From: Agrococcus jejuensis
GTDB taxonomy: Bacteria; Actinomycetota; Actinomycetes; Actinomycetales; Microbacteriaceae
NCBI RefSeq assembly: GCF_007679035.1
Contig: NZ_VEFR01000001.1
Span: forward strand, 868,001-932,000
DNA length: 64,000 bases
Direction of reading: 5' to 3'
Below the pieces are notes generated by a model. The model was not told where the DNA came from, did no database searches, and saw only the letters and a list, made by a program, of their open reading frames with translations. A program made the translations under genes and the position numbers. This document shows, in pieces, positions 1 to 8,026 of this stretch. How positions within the stretch are numbered: the stretch's first letter is position 1; each line of letters starts with the position of its first letter.

Positions 1-2
1 CG

Positions 3-110
3 CTGGTGCTGAAGGCCGACATCCGGCCAGGATGGGCCGGAGAGCTCGACGGCAAGGTCGACCGGCTCGAGCAGGCGCTCGAGGAGCCCGCACACGAGGA
101 GGACCGATGA
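3..110 (+). CDS. C-terminal fragment of an unidentified protein
   Basis: The window opens inside this gene, and only the last 35 codons and a TGA stop are present. The visible tail is hydrophilic, rich in Glu, Asp, Arg and Leu, and probably helical; I recognise no motif. Its stop overlaps the next start in an ATGA junction, so the two genes are probably translationally coupled. AIM24-family genes often occur in tandem, so this could be another family member, but the fragment is too short to tell. Confidence 0.6.
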   Translation: MVLKADIRPGWAGELDGKVDRLEQALEEPAHEEDR

Positions 111-814
111 AGAGCGAGCTCTTCGCGCAGGCGTACCACGAGAAGCAGACCCAGGAGCGCTGGGTCAAGCAGTCCGACCGCATGATGCGCGTCAACGTCA
201 CGGGCACCGACGTCATCGCCGCCAAGGGCTCGATGGTCGCGTACCAGGGGCAGATCCAGTTCCACCACGAGGGTGCGGGCTCGGTCGAGAAGTTCCTGAA
301 GAAGGCGCTCACGGGCGAGGGCGCGCCGCTCATGCGCATGCAGGGCCAGGGCGAGGTGTTCCTCGCGCGCGACGCGCAGAACATCTTCACCGTCACGCTC
401 GAGAACGAGGGCCTCACGGTCAACGGCGAGAGCCTGCTCGCGTTCGACCATTCGCTGCAATGGGACATCAAGATGCTGCGCGGCGGCGGCTTCATGGCCG
501 GCGGCCTCTTCAACCTCGAGATCGGCGGCAGCGGCACCGTGGCCGTCACGTGCGACGGCGAGCCGCTGCTGCTCGACTGCTCGCAGCAGCCCACGTTCGT
601 CGACCCCCAGGCCGCCGTGTGCTGGTCGGCCAACCTGCAGCCGCAGGTCGTGAACTCGATGAACATGCGCTCGCTGCTGCGCGGCGGCACGGGCGAGGCC
701 TTCCAGCTGGCCTTCCACGGCCCCGGCTTCGTCGTCGTGCAGCCCTCCGAGGGCCGCCCGCAGACGACGGGTCAGAACGGCGGAGGCTCGAGCGGCGTCA
801 GCCTGTTCGGCTGA
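107..814 (+). CDS. AIM24 family protein
   Basis: A 235-residue protein of the AIM24/TIGR00266 family (Pfam AIM24), a beta-rich fold named after a yeast mitochondrial protein. The biochemical role in bacteria is not established. The family pattern is visible in the N-terminal stretch DVIAAKGSMVAYQGQIQF, the central GQGEVFLA strand, the LLAFDHSLQWDI segment and the glycine-rich GGLFNLEIGGSGTVAVT hairpin. Length is normal. The ATG at 107 is used because it overlaps the upstream stop (ATGA) and begins the conserved region; the longer reading frame from 32 adds only arginine-rich shadow sequence. No signal peptide or membrane segment is visible, so it is probably cytoplasmic. Confidence 0.88.
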   Translation: MKSELFAQAYHEKQTQERWVKQSDRMMRVNVTGTDVIAAKGSMVAYQGQIQFHHEGAGSVEKFLKKALTGEGAPLMRMQGQGEVFLARDAQNIFTVTLENEGLTVNGESLLAFDHSLQWDIKMLRGGGFMAGGLFNLEIGGSGTVAVTCDGEPLLLDCSQQPTFVDPQAAVCWSANLQPQVVNSMNMRSLLRGGTGEAFQLAFHGPGFVVVQPSEGRPQTTGQNGGGSSGVSLFG

Positions 815-850
815 GTCGACCGAGCACGATCGACGGCCCGTCTCCCCCGC

Positions 851-1192
851 TCACGCGGCGGGAGGCGGGCCGTCGAAGTATCGGTGCCAGTGCAGGGCGC
901 AGCCCGGGTTGAACGGGGCTGCGCAGGCCGGACAGGCCGCTGCGACGCCGTACTCGGCGATCGTCAGCTCGTGCCCGCACACGCCGCACATCGCGCCGCG
1001 CTCGTCGCGCGCATCCGCCGGCCATGTCGCGATGCGGTGGCCGGCAGCCTCCTCGTGGCACGCATCGCACGGGTAGTACGCGCCGCAGCACGCGAAGCGC
1101 ATCGCGACGACGTCGAGCGGCGAAGACCAGTGGATGCAGCGGGTCTCGTCATCGACCGCAGGGCCGAGCACGGGCGGGCGGTGGTCGCTCAT
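851..1192 (-). CDS. CHY zinc finger protein
   Basis: A 113-residue protein with the cysteine/histidine spacing of the CHY zinc finger (Pfam zf-CHY). Ligand candidates run in order: the CIHW motif near the N-terminus, CCGAYYPCDACH, a CGVCGH knuckle, a CPAC knuckle, and a late CALHWHRYF segment. Family members bind several zinc ions; a bacterial role is not established. The start at 1192 is chosen because a strong GGGGGGAG ribosome site lies just upstream; the frame could be extended to 1282, but that would run through the tRNA-side terminator. It is transcribed in the same direction as the initiator tRNA but behind that terminator, so it probably has its own promoter. Confidence 0.85.
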   Translation of the reverse strand: MSDHRPPVLGPAVDDETRCIHWSSPLDVVAMRFACCGAYYPCDACHEEAAGHRIATWPADARDERGAMCGVCGHELTIAEYGVAAACPACAAPFNPGCALHWHRYFDGPPPAA

Positions 1193-1246
1193 CCGCTCCC
1201 CCCTTTCGACCGCGATCCGAGACCCACGAGGGTCCCTCCGCCAATG

Positions 1247-1276
1247 CAGAAGGCCCGCCATCTGGCGGGCCTTCTG
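1247..1276 (-). terminator. Strong hairpin after the initiator tRNA
   Basis: Perfect 14-bp inverted repeat (CAGAAGGCCCGCCA against TGGCGGGCCTTCTG) lying 7 bases beyond the tRNA 3' end. There is no clear U-run after it, as is common in high-GC actinobacteria. It should separate the tRNA transcript from the zinc-finger gene. Confidence 0.8.
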
Positions 1277-1283
1277 ATTCACA

Positions 1284-1360
1284 TGGTTGCGGGGACAGGA
1301 TTTGAACCTGCGACCTCCGGGTTATGAGCCCGGCGAGCTACCGAACTGCTCCACCCCGCG
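1284..1360 (-). tRNA. Initiator tRNA-fMet (CAT anticodon)
   Basis: A 77-base tRNA gene with CCA encoded, anticodon CAT inside the loop CTCATAA. It is the initiator rather than the elongator: the first base is C facing A72 (unpaired C1-A72) followed by a GCGGGG/CCCCGC acceptor stem, and the anticodon stem ends in three consecutive G-C pairs (GGG/CCC next to the loop). The T-arm GGTTCAAATCC is intact. It stands alone, with a promoter upstream and a hairpin downstream. Confidence 0.97.
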
Positions 1361-1372
1361 GCACGAGATATG

Positions 1373-1402
1373 ACTCTAGCACGGCTTCGAGGCCCTCTCG
1401 AA
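1373..1402 (-). promoter_or_regulatory. Promoter of the initiator tRNA gene
   Basis: On the minus strand a TTCGAG box (1397-1402) and a TAGAGT -10 box (1373-1378) are separated by 18 bases. The -10 box ends 12 bases before the tRNA 5' end, a suitable distance for transcription starting a few bases upstream of the mature tRNA. Confidence 0.55.
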
Positions 1403-1421
1403 CCACGGGGTGGATGTTCGC

Positions 1422-4400
1422 CTAGGGCGATGCCTCCTCGCCCTCGGCAGGCAGTCCGGAGAGCTGCTCGATGAGCGAGTTCGCCTCGGTCACGGCCTCC
1501 TGCAGCCGCTCGTCGGCCTCCGCGGCGCCGACGAGGTCGTTCTCCGCGTAGGCAGCCTCGCGCTCCTCGAGCGCGGTGGCGGCCTCCTGCAGCGCCGTCT
1601 GCAGCTGGGTCTGGAGGTCGCCGGTCGGAGCCGTGCCGCCATCGCCGCCGCCGGTGCCCTCGACGGGCTCGCCCGTCTCGGGATCGATCTCGACCGGGTC
1701 GATGCCCGAGTCGCCGGTCTGAGCGCCCGAGTCGCCGCCGAACAGGGCGTCGAGCGCCGCATCCAGCGTCTCCTCGAAGGCGATCTCGTTGCCGAACGAC
1801 ACCAGCACGCGCTGGAGCACCGGGTACGACGTCGATCCCGTCGACTGCAGGTACACCGGCTGCACGTAGAGCATGCCGCCGCCGACCGGCAGGGTCAGCA
1901 GGTTGCCGTAGACGACGCGCGACTGGCCCTGCTGCAGGATGTTCAGCAGGTTTCCGACCGTGGCATCCGTGTCGAAGTTGTTCTGCGCCTGGCCCGGGCC
2001 GGGGATCTGCTGATCCTCCGGGATGTTCTGCAACGTGAGCTGGCCGTAGTTCTCGGCCACCTCGCCGTCGGTCGATCCCGCGTCGGAGTTCACCGACAGG
2101 TACCCGTAGAGCAGCTCGCGATCGCTCGAGGGCGGGATGAACGTCGTGTAGAGCGAGTACGCGGGGTCCTCGCCGTTGACGGCCATCGTGAGGTAGTACG
2201 GCGGCTGGTTCGAGTCGTCGCCGTCGCCGTTCGTCGGGTTCTCCGGCGTCGTCCAGACGTCGTTGCCCGAGTAGAAGGCGCTCGCGTTCGTCACGTGGAA
2301 CTCGCCGAGGATGGCGCGCTGCACCTTGAACAGGTCGGCCGGGTAGCGCACGTGCGCGAGCAGGTCGCCCGACATCTCGCTGATCGGCTGGAGCGTGCCG
2401 GGGTAGATCTGGTCGTACGCCTGGAGGATCGGGTCCTCGGGATCCCACGCGTACAGCGTGACCGATCCGTCGAACGCGTTCACGACCGCCTTCACCGAGT
2501 TGCGGATGTAGTTGATCGTGTCGCCGGCGCCCTGCGTCGGGTTCGTGTTGGACGAGTCCTGGATCGCCGCCGCCACCGACGTCTGCGACGAGTACGGGAA
2601 CTGCGCCGTCGTCGTGTAGCCGTCGACGATCCATACGAGGTCGCCGTCGACGACCGTCGGGTAGGGATCCTGGTCGAGCGTCAGGTACGGAGCGACCTGC
2701 TGCACGCGATCGAGCGGATTGCGGTTGTAGAGGATCTGCGAGTCGTCGGCGACCGCGTTCGAGAACAGGATCTGCTCGGACTGGAACTTGATCGCGTAGA
2801 CGAGCCGCGACAGGAATCCGCCGACCTCCGGCCCGCCCTGCCCCTGGTACGGGGTGACGGTGCCGGCGCCGATGTTGCCGTCGGCGCCGTCGGGCGCCTG
2901 CGACGCCGCCGGGTCCTCGGTGGCTGCCGGATCCTCCGACGCTGCCGGATCCTCGGACGCGGCAGGGTCCTCGGACGCTGCAGGGTCCTCGGACGCCGCG
3001 GCGCCGTCGGACGGCACGGGCTCGTCGGAGGGGATCACGGCCTCCGCCGTCTCGTCCTCCTGCGTGCCGCCACCGACGATCGAGTACTCCGGGCTGTTCT
3101 CGCCGAAGTAGATGCGCGGCTCGAAGTCGCCGAGCTCGCCCGTCTGCGGGATGCCCGACTGCAGGAACACCGGTCGCCCGTCCGCCGCACGCTGGTTGCC
3201 GTACGCACCCACGAGGCCGTAGCCGTAGGTGTAGATGATGTGCTGGTTGTACCAGTCCTGCTCGCTGAGGAACTCGGGGTTCAGCTCGCGCAGCGCCACG
3301 ACGGCATCCTGCGTCTCGCCACCGATCTCGTACCGGTCGACGTCGAGCGACTCCTCGAAGGCGTAGTACTGGCGCAGACCCTGCAGCGCCGAGAACGCGA
3401 CGCCGACGACCTCGGGGTCCTGGAGGCGGATGTTCGCGGTCGTGGCCTGGTCCTGCGCGAGCGCGCCGGCCTCGGGGTTCGTCTCGATGTCGACGTCGAC
3501 CTCGGTGATCTCGTCGACGCCGTAGGCGAAGCGCGTCGAGTCGATGCTCGCCTGGATGTACGGCTGCTCGAGCGTGCCGGCCGACGGGTCGACCTGGATG
3601 CGCTGGATGATCGCCGGGTAGCCGAAGCCGATGATGATCGAGGCGACGACGAGCAGCGCCGTGCCGACGATCGAATGACGCCAGCGACCGATGATCGCCG
3701 TCACGACGAAGAAGATCGCGACGAGCGCCGCGATGCCCGCGAGGATCTGCATGCCGGGGATGCCGGCGTTCGCCTCGGTGAAGCCGGGGCCGGTGTAGAC
3801 CTCGCCGCCGAGCGACGGCGACGTGAGCGTCTGGTACTGGCTGAGCCACTGGCTCACGGCGAAGACCGCCATCCACAGCGCCACGACGACGCCGATCTGG
3901 ATGCGCGCGCTGCGCGAGATGCGCAGCTCACGGCCCGTGACCCGCACGGCGCCGTAGAGGTACGCCGTGGCGACCGTCGCGAGGCCGCACGCGAAGAGCA
4001 CCGCGAGCGCGAACGACACGACCTCCTGGTACAGCGGCAGCTCGAACACGTAGAAGCCGGCGTCGAGGCCGAACTGCGCGTCGGTCTCGCCGAACGGCTG
4101 CCGGTTGAGCCACAGCAGCGCCGTGTCCCAGCGCGACGCGGCCGCGAGGCCCGCGAAGAGGCCGAACACGGCGGGCACGACCCACATGGCCAGGCGGCGC
4201 AGCGGCGCGACGAGCTCCTGGTAGCGGTCGAGCTGGCTCGAGAGCTGCGCGTACATGGGGCGCGAGCGGAACGCGATCTGCATCGCGAGCGCCAGCGGCA
4301 CCGCCATGGCGAAGAACCCGATGGCGAACATCGTCGCCATCGCGACCCAGCGCACCTGCAGCACCTGCACGAAGCCGAGCTGGTCGAACCAGAGGATGTC

Positions 4401-4517
4401 GGCGTAGAAGCCGGAGAAGAGCATGAAGCCCACCACGATGGCCGCGACGACCGCGAGCGTGATGATGAGGGGCGAGCGGCGCAGAGCGGTCTGCGCAGGA
4501 CGAGCGGTGTCGGACAC
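1422..4517 (-). CDS. UPF0182 family large membrane protein
   Basis: A 1031-residue member of UPF0182 (COG1615), a large actinobacterial membrane protein family of unknown function. Seven membrane segments are visible in the first third (about residues 17-37, 59-82, 111-128, 166-191, 206-224, 256-276 and 283-304), followed by a large domain of about 650 residues, presumably outside the membrane, and an acidic, Gln/Glu-rich C-terminal tail with coiled-coil character. A low-complexity insert of about 30 residues (509-538, five copies of an ASEDPA-like unit) interrupts the soluble domain. The GTG start at 4517 follows a GGAG site. It lies downstream of the PDZ protease gene on the same strand, the mycobacterial Rv3193c-Rv3194c order. 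Confidence 0.93.
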   Translation of the reverse strand: MSDTARPAQTALRRSPLIITLAVVAAIVVGFMLFSGFYADILWFDQLGFVQVLQVRWVAMATMFAIGFFAMAVPLALAMQIAFRSRPMYAQLSSQLDRYQELVAPLRRLAMWVVPAVFGLFAGLAAASRWDTALLWLNRQPFGETDAQFGLDAGFYVFELPLYQEVVSFALAVLFACGLATVATAYLYGAVRVTGRELRISRSARIQIGVVVALWMAVFAVSQWLSQYQTLTSPSLGGEVYTGPGFTEANAGIPGMQILAGIAALVAIFFVVTAIIGRWRHSIVGTALLVVASIIIGFGYPAIIQRIQVDPSAGTLEQPYIQASIDSTRFAYGVDEITEVDVDIETNPEAGALAQDQATTANIRLQDPEVVGVAFSALQGLRQYYAFEESLDVDRYEIGGETQDAVVALRELNPEFLSEQDWYNQHIIYTYGYGLVGAYGNQRAADGRPVFLQSGIPQTGELGDFEPRIYFGENSPEYSIVGGGTQEDETAEAVIPSDEPVPSDGAAASEDPAASEDPAASEDPAASEDPAATEDPAASQAPDGADGNIGAGTVTPYQGQGGPEVGGFLSRLVYAIKFQSEQILFSNAVADDSQILYNRNPLDRVQQVAPYLTLDQDPYPTVVDGDLVWIVDGYTTTAQFPYSSQTSVAAAIQDSSNTNPTQGAGDTINYIRNSVKAVVNAFDGSVTLYAWDPEDPILQAYDQIYPGTLQPISEMSGDLLAHVRYPADLFKVQRAILGEFHVTNASAFYSGNDVWTTPENPTNGDGDDSNQPPYYLTMAVNGEDPAYSLYTTFIPPSSDRELLYGYLSVNSDAGSTDGEVAENYGQLTLQNIPEDQQIPGPGQAQNNFDTDATVGNLLNILQQGQSRVVYGNLLTLPVGGGMLYVQPVYLQSTGSTSYPVLQRVLVSFGNEIAFEETLDAALDALFGGDSGAQTGDSGIDPVEIDPETGEPVEGTGGGDGGTAPTGDLQTQLQTALQEAATALEEREAAYAENDLVGAAEADERLQEAVTEANSLIEQLSGLPAEGEEASP
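2902..2991. repeat. Five tandem 18-bp repeats inside the UPF0182 gene
   Basis: Five back-to-back 18-bp units of the form GACGCNGCNGGNTCCTC(G/C) (the second is GTGGCTGCC...), encoding a repeated Ala/Ser/Glu/Asp/Pro hexapeptide on the minus strand. They are in frame, so copy number can change without breaking the gene. Confidence 0.9.
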
Positions 4518-4642
4518 GAGTCTCCAGGGTCGACGGGGGGTCCACGCATCCTACCCGCGAGGGCTATGGCCTCCCCCGGTGCGTCCGCCCACGGCGCATC
4601 CGAGTGCGACGCAGGGCCCTCGTCGACCGTGCGGAGCCGGCG

Positions 4643-5707
4643 TCAGTCGGCCGTGCAGGTGGGCAGCGCGCTCGTGTCGCCGCCGGATGCGACGGTCTCG
4701 ATGGCCGCCATGGCGTCGTCGAGCGTGTCGACGGCGACCACCTGCAGGCCGTCGGGCACGTTGCCCACGACCTCGCCGCAGTTCTCGACCGGTGCGAGGA
4801 ACCAGTCGGCCCCCGCGGCGAGGGCGCCGTGCATCTTCTGCTCGATGCCGCCGATCGGACCGACGTCGCCCGTCGCCGAGATCGTGCCGGTGCCCGCCCA
4901 GTCGACGCCGCCCGTGAGCGATCCCTCGGTGAGACGGTCGACGATGCCGAGGGCGAACATCATGCCCGCGCTGGGGCCACCGACGTTCGGCAGCTCGATC
5001 GACACGTCGATCGGGAAGGTGAACGAGTTCTGCGGCACGATGCCCACGAGGCGCTGCCCCTGCGTCTCGATCGGCTCGACGGCGACCGTCATCGGCTGAC
5101 CGTCGCGCTCGATGTCGAACGTCGTCTCACCGTCCACCGCGGCGATCGACTCGCGGATCGAGTACACGTCGTAGGCGGGGTCGCCGTTGACGGCGAGGAT
5201 GCGGTCGCCCTCTTCGAGCACGCCATCGGCGGGGCTGTCGGCGAGCACCTCCGCGATCGTGACCTCCGCGTCGATCTCGTAGCCCTCGTGCAGCAGCGCC
5301 GCGGCGATCGCGGCCGCCTGCGACGACTCCATCTCGATGCGCCCGGCCTCGTTCGACTGCTCGATCGTCTCCTCGGGCGCGTACACGCTCTCCATCGGCA
5401 GGATCTCGTCGGCGGGGTCGAGGAAGGCGCCCGCGACGTCGACCCACGTGAGCGGGCGCTGCGGGTTGCCCGCGATCGAGACCGTGAGCAGCGTGAGCGA
5501 GCCGTCGGCGTCGGGGTGGTCCAGGTCGGCGGGCACGCTGATGAGCGGACCCGCATCGGTCTCGCCGAGGGTGTCGAAGGTCGGACCCGGCTGCTCCACG
5601 ACGTACGGCGAGGGCAGGAACGCCATGCCCAGCAGCGCCCCGAGTGCCACGAACACGGCCGCCCAGCCGGCGATGGCACCGCGGTCGCGTCGACGTGGGA
5701 AGAGCAT
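4643..5707 (-). CDS. Membrane-anchored PDZ/Lon-type serine protease (YlbL family)
   Basis: A 354-residue protein with one N-terminal membrane anchor (about 13-31), a PDZ domain (about 145-215) and a C-terminal Lon-like S16 peptidase domain. The catalytic dyad is visible as Ser246 in GGPSAGMMFALGI and Lys291 in GGIEQKMHGA. The protease domain should lie outside the cytoplasm; the substrate is unknown. This is the YlbL/Rv3194c architecture at usual length. An AGGAG site 9 bases before the ATG supports the start. It is followed 125 bases downstream by the UPF0182 gene, which suggests a loose functional link between the two envelope proteins. Confidence 0.93.
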   Translation of the reverse strand: MLFPRRRDRGAIAGWAAVFVALGALLGMAFLPSPYVVEQPGPTFDTLGETDAGPLISVPADLDHPDADGSLTLLTVSIAGNPQRPLTWVDVAGAFLDPADEILPMESVYAPEETIEQSNEAGRIEMESSQAAAIAAALLHEGYEIDAEVTIAEVLADSPADGVLEEGDRILAVNGDPAYDVYSIRESIAAVDGETTFDIERDGQPMTVAVEPIETQGQRLVGIVPQNSFTFPIDVSIELPNVGGPSAGMMFALGIVDRLTEGSLTGGVDWAGTGTISATGDVGPIGGIEQKMHGALAAGADWFLAPVENCGEVVGNVPDGLQVVAVDTLDDAMAAIETVASGGDTSALPTCTAD

Positions 5708-5780
5708 CGCGTCGTCTCCTGTTCGCCGTCGGCGCAGGCTCCGATGCCCACGATCGGCCCGCCCGGCGCGAGCCCGGCGC

Positions 5781-5786
5781 TAGCGT
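5781..5786 (+). promoter_or_regulatory. Leaderless -10 box (TAGCGT) for the gene at 5793
   Basis: TAGCGT ends six bases before the ATG at 5793, so transcription should begin at or next to the start codon. No ribosome-binding sequence is present in between. Confidence 0.55.
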
Positions 5787-5792
5787 AGTCGC

Positions 5793-7169
5793 ATGGCCGA
5801 TCAGTCCCCCGACCAGGACCCGGACCGCGACGACGACCGCGATCCCGAGGCCGAGCTGCGCGACATGCTGCAGCAGTTCCTCGGCGGGCAGATCGACCCG
5901 CAGCAGCTCGGTGCCGCCGCGGGCATCCCCGCCGATCCGGCCCTCCTCCAGCAGCTCATGGCGCAGCTGCAGAGCGCCCTGCAGCGCACGGGCGACGGCA
6001 TCGACTGGTCCGTCGCACGCCAGCAGGCGCTGCAGGTCATCAGCCGCGACCCCGGCTCGGTCTCGACCGAGGAGCGCGACGCCGTGCAGCAGGCCGCCCG
6101 CCTCGGCGCCATCTGGCTCGACGAGGCCACCGACATCGGCACGATCTCCGACATCACGCTCCTCTCCCGGCAGCAGTGGGCCGAGGCGACCATGCCGGTC
6201 TGGCAGGAGATGAGCGAGCCAGTCGCGTCGTCGATCGCCGACGCGCTCACCGACGCCATGCGGCAGCAGGCGCCCGAGGAGGCGCAGGAGATGATCGCGG
6301 GCGCGAGCAGGCTGCTGCGCAACGTCGGCGGCACGCTCTTCGCCATGCAGCTCGGCCAGGTCGTCGGCCGACTCTCGAGCGAGGTGCTCTCGGGCGGCGA
6401 CGTGGGCTTCCCGCTGCTCGACGAGCAGGCGGCGATGCTGCCGGTCAACCTCCAGGGCCTCGCCGAGGGACTCGAGATCCCCGCCGACCAGGTGCACATC
6501 TGGCTCGCCGTGCGCGAGCTCGGCCACGCGCGCCTCTTCCACCACGCCAAGTGGCTGCGCCTGCACGTGCTGTCGCAGGTGCGCGAGTACGCCGAGGGCA
6601 TCCGCATCGACGTCGAGCGGCTCGAGGAGCTCGCCGCCGACCTCGACATGTCCGACCTGCAGAACCCCGAGGCTCTGCGCGAGGCGCTGTCGTCGGGCTC
6701 GCTCATCCCGCCGAAGACGGAGGAGCAGCTGCAGAGCCTCGCCCGTCTCGAGACGACGATCGCACTCGTCGAGGGATGGGTCGACGCCGTCACGACCGAG
6801 GCGACCGCCCGACTCCCGCGACGCGACGCCATCGCCGAGGCCGTGCGCCGTCGCCGTGCGACCGGCGGTCCCGCCGAGCGCGCGTTCGGCACGCTCGTGG
6901 GCCTCGAGATCCGTCCGCGCCGTCTCCGCGAGGCATCCGCCTTCTGGCATCGGGTGACGGAGGCCGTGGGCGCCGAGGCACGGGACTCGCTGTGGGCGCA
7001 CCCCGACCTGCTGCCCACCGGCGACGACATCGACGACCCGTCGCGCGTCATCGCCGCGCTGCAGGGCGGCACGCCCGAGCCCGACGAGGTCGACCGCGCG
7101 CTCGAGGACCTGCTCGCCGACGACCGCGACGACCGTCCGCACGAGCGCGAGGACGGCACCGCGAGCTGA
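5793..7169 (+). CDS. Zinc-dependent metalloprotease-like protein (DUF2342 family)
   Basis: A 458-residue actinobacterial protein of the DUF2342/TIGR03624 family (Rv3195-like), classed as a zincin-like hydrolase; I know of no proven activity. After a charged N-terminal tail it is mostly helical. The putative metal site is the RELGHARLFHHAKWL segment at residues 241-255, where Glu242, His245 and His250 are candidate ligands in place of the canonical HExxH. The C-terminal half contains a VEGWVDAV helix that supplies a further acidic residue in zincins. The ATG at 5793 is supported by the leaderless -10 box. It is divergent from the PDZ protease and followed by the Rv3196-like gene, as in mycobacteria. 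Confidence 0.88.
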   Translation: MADQSPDQDPDRDDDRDPEAELRDMLQQFLGGQIDPQQLGAAAGIPADPALLQQLMAQLQSALQRTGDGIDWSVARQQALQVISRDPGSVSTEERDAVQQAARLGAIWLDEATDIGTISDITLLSRQQWAEATMPVWQEMSEPVASSIADALTDAMRQQAPEEAQEMIAGASRLLRNVGGTLFAMQLGQVVGRLSSEVLSGGDVGFPLLDEQAAMLPVNLQGLAEGLEIPADQVHIWLAVRELGHARLFHHAKWLRLHVLSQVREYAEGIRIDVERLEELAADLDMSDLQNPEALREALSSGSLIPPKTEEQLQSLARLETTIALVEGWVDAVTTEATARLPRRDAIAEAVRRRRATGGPAERAFGTLVGLEIRPRRLREASAFWHRVTEAVGAEARDSLWAHPDLLPTGDDIDDPSRVIAALQGGTPEPDEVDRALEDLLADDRDDRPHEREDGTAS

Positions 7170-7234
7170 TCGCAGCCTGCGCGGCTGTGGACAGTCGCGC
7201 GCTGCCGCCCTCGGGCGACGGCATCCTCTCGGTC

Positions 7235-8026
7235 ATGCTGCGCCTCGACCCCGCCCTGCCCATCATCTGGACCTCCCCCAGGAGCGTGCGCCTCGGGGCG
7301 CAGCGGGCGATCGCGACGCTCGACGACGTCGACGACGACACGGCGGCGCTGCTCGATCGCATGCGACGCGGCGTCGTGCCGACCGAGCCCGCCGTCGTGC
7401 TGGGCGACGAGCGCGCGGCGACGCTGCTCGCAGTGCTCGCCCCGGCGCTCGACCACCGCGAGCGCCCGCGGATGCGCGTCGAGGTGCGCGGCGCCGGCCC
7501 CGTCGCCGCGACCGTGCGACGCGTGCTCGAGGAGGACGGCCACCGCATGGCGCAGCGCAGCCTCGACGTGTCGGTCTCGGTCGCCGACTGGCGGCTGCCC
7601 GACCTCGAGCGCCAGCGCCTGCTGCGACGCGACCGCGTCCACGTGCCCGTGATCGTCGGCGATCAGCGCATCGTCGTCGGTCCGTGGACCGTGCCGGGCG
7701 AGGGGGCGTGCCCGCGCTGCGCCGATCTCGCCGAGACCCACGCTGCCGTGCCGCAGGGGCTGCCGCCGATCCGCGAGGTGCCCGCCGCCGCGGTGGCGCA
7801 GACCGTCGCGCACGTCGCGGTGCTCGTGAACCTGCACGCGCTCGGCCTGGCCGAGGCGGGCGTCGGCGCGAGCATCGCGCTCGACTCGGGGGCGCTCAGC
7901 GTCGAGCGGTGGACGCCGCACCCCGGGTGCGGCTGTCGAGCTCTGCCAGGAACCGCGACGGCGTCCGCGGCATCCGGCCCGACGCGGCAGCGTGCGACAG
8001 GTGCAGCGTCGTGCGCGCCCGCGTGA
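7235..8026 (+). CDS. Cyclodehydratase-like / leader-binding domain protein (Rv3196-like)
   Basis: A 263-residue protein resembling the partner-protein domain of TOMM (azole) cyclodehydratases and ThiF-like proteins, of the type found beside uvrD2 in many actinobacteria. Visible features are a CPRC knuckle at residues 159-162 and a GCGC motif at 231-234, together a likely zinc site, and the helix AAVAQTVAHVAVLVNLHALG between them. No precursor peptide or YcaO gene is nearby, so azole chemistry should not be assumed. The last 43 codons overlap the convergent uvrD2 gene by 131 bases; the tail after GCGC is low-complexity and probably non-conserved. The ATG at 7235 begins the conserved region. 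Confidence 0.72.
   Translation: MLRLDPALPIIWTSPRSVRLGAQRAIATLDDVDDDTAALLDRMRRGVVPTEPAVVLGDERAATLLAVLAPALDHRERPRMRVEVRGAGPVAATVRRVLEEDGHRMAQRSLDVSVSVADWRLPDLERQRLLRRDRVHVPVIVGDQRIVVGPWTVPGEGACPRCADLAETHAAVPQGLPPIREVPAAAVAQTVAHVAVLVNLHALGLAEAGVGASIALDSGALSVERWTPHPGCGCRALPGTATASAASGPTRQRATGAASCAPA

Noticed and set aside
2902..2991. Tandem repeats considered as a CRISPR array
   Set aside because: The units are directly adjacent without spacers and are in-frame coding repeats.
1410..5099. Open frame of over 1200 codons on the plus strand, opposite the UPF0182 gene
   Set aside because: It is rich in Arg, Val, Leu and Asp with no domain, and mirrors the real minus-strand genes. Such antisense frames are expected at this base composition. 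The same applies to the long frames at 5801-8080, 7992-10244, 10761-15071, 14825-18178, 26115-29675, 30718-32454 and 52128-55955.
7235..8026. Azole-modified peptide (TOMM) biosynthesis cluster
   Set aside because: Only the partner-domain protein is present. I see no YcaO cyclodehydratase, dehydrogenase or precursor peptide in the window, and the gene order is the common actinobacterial housekeeping one.
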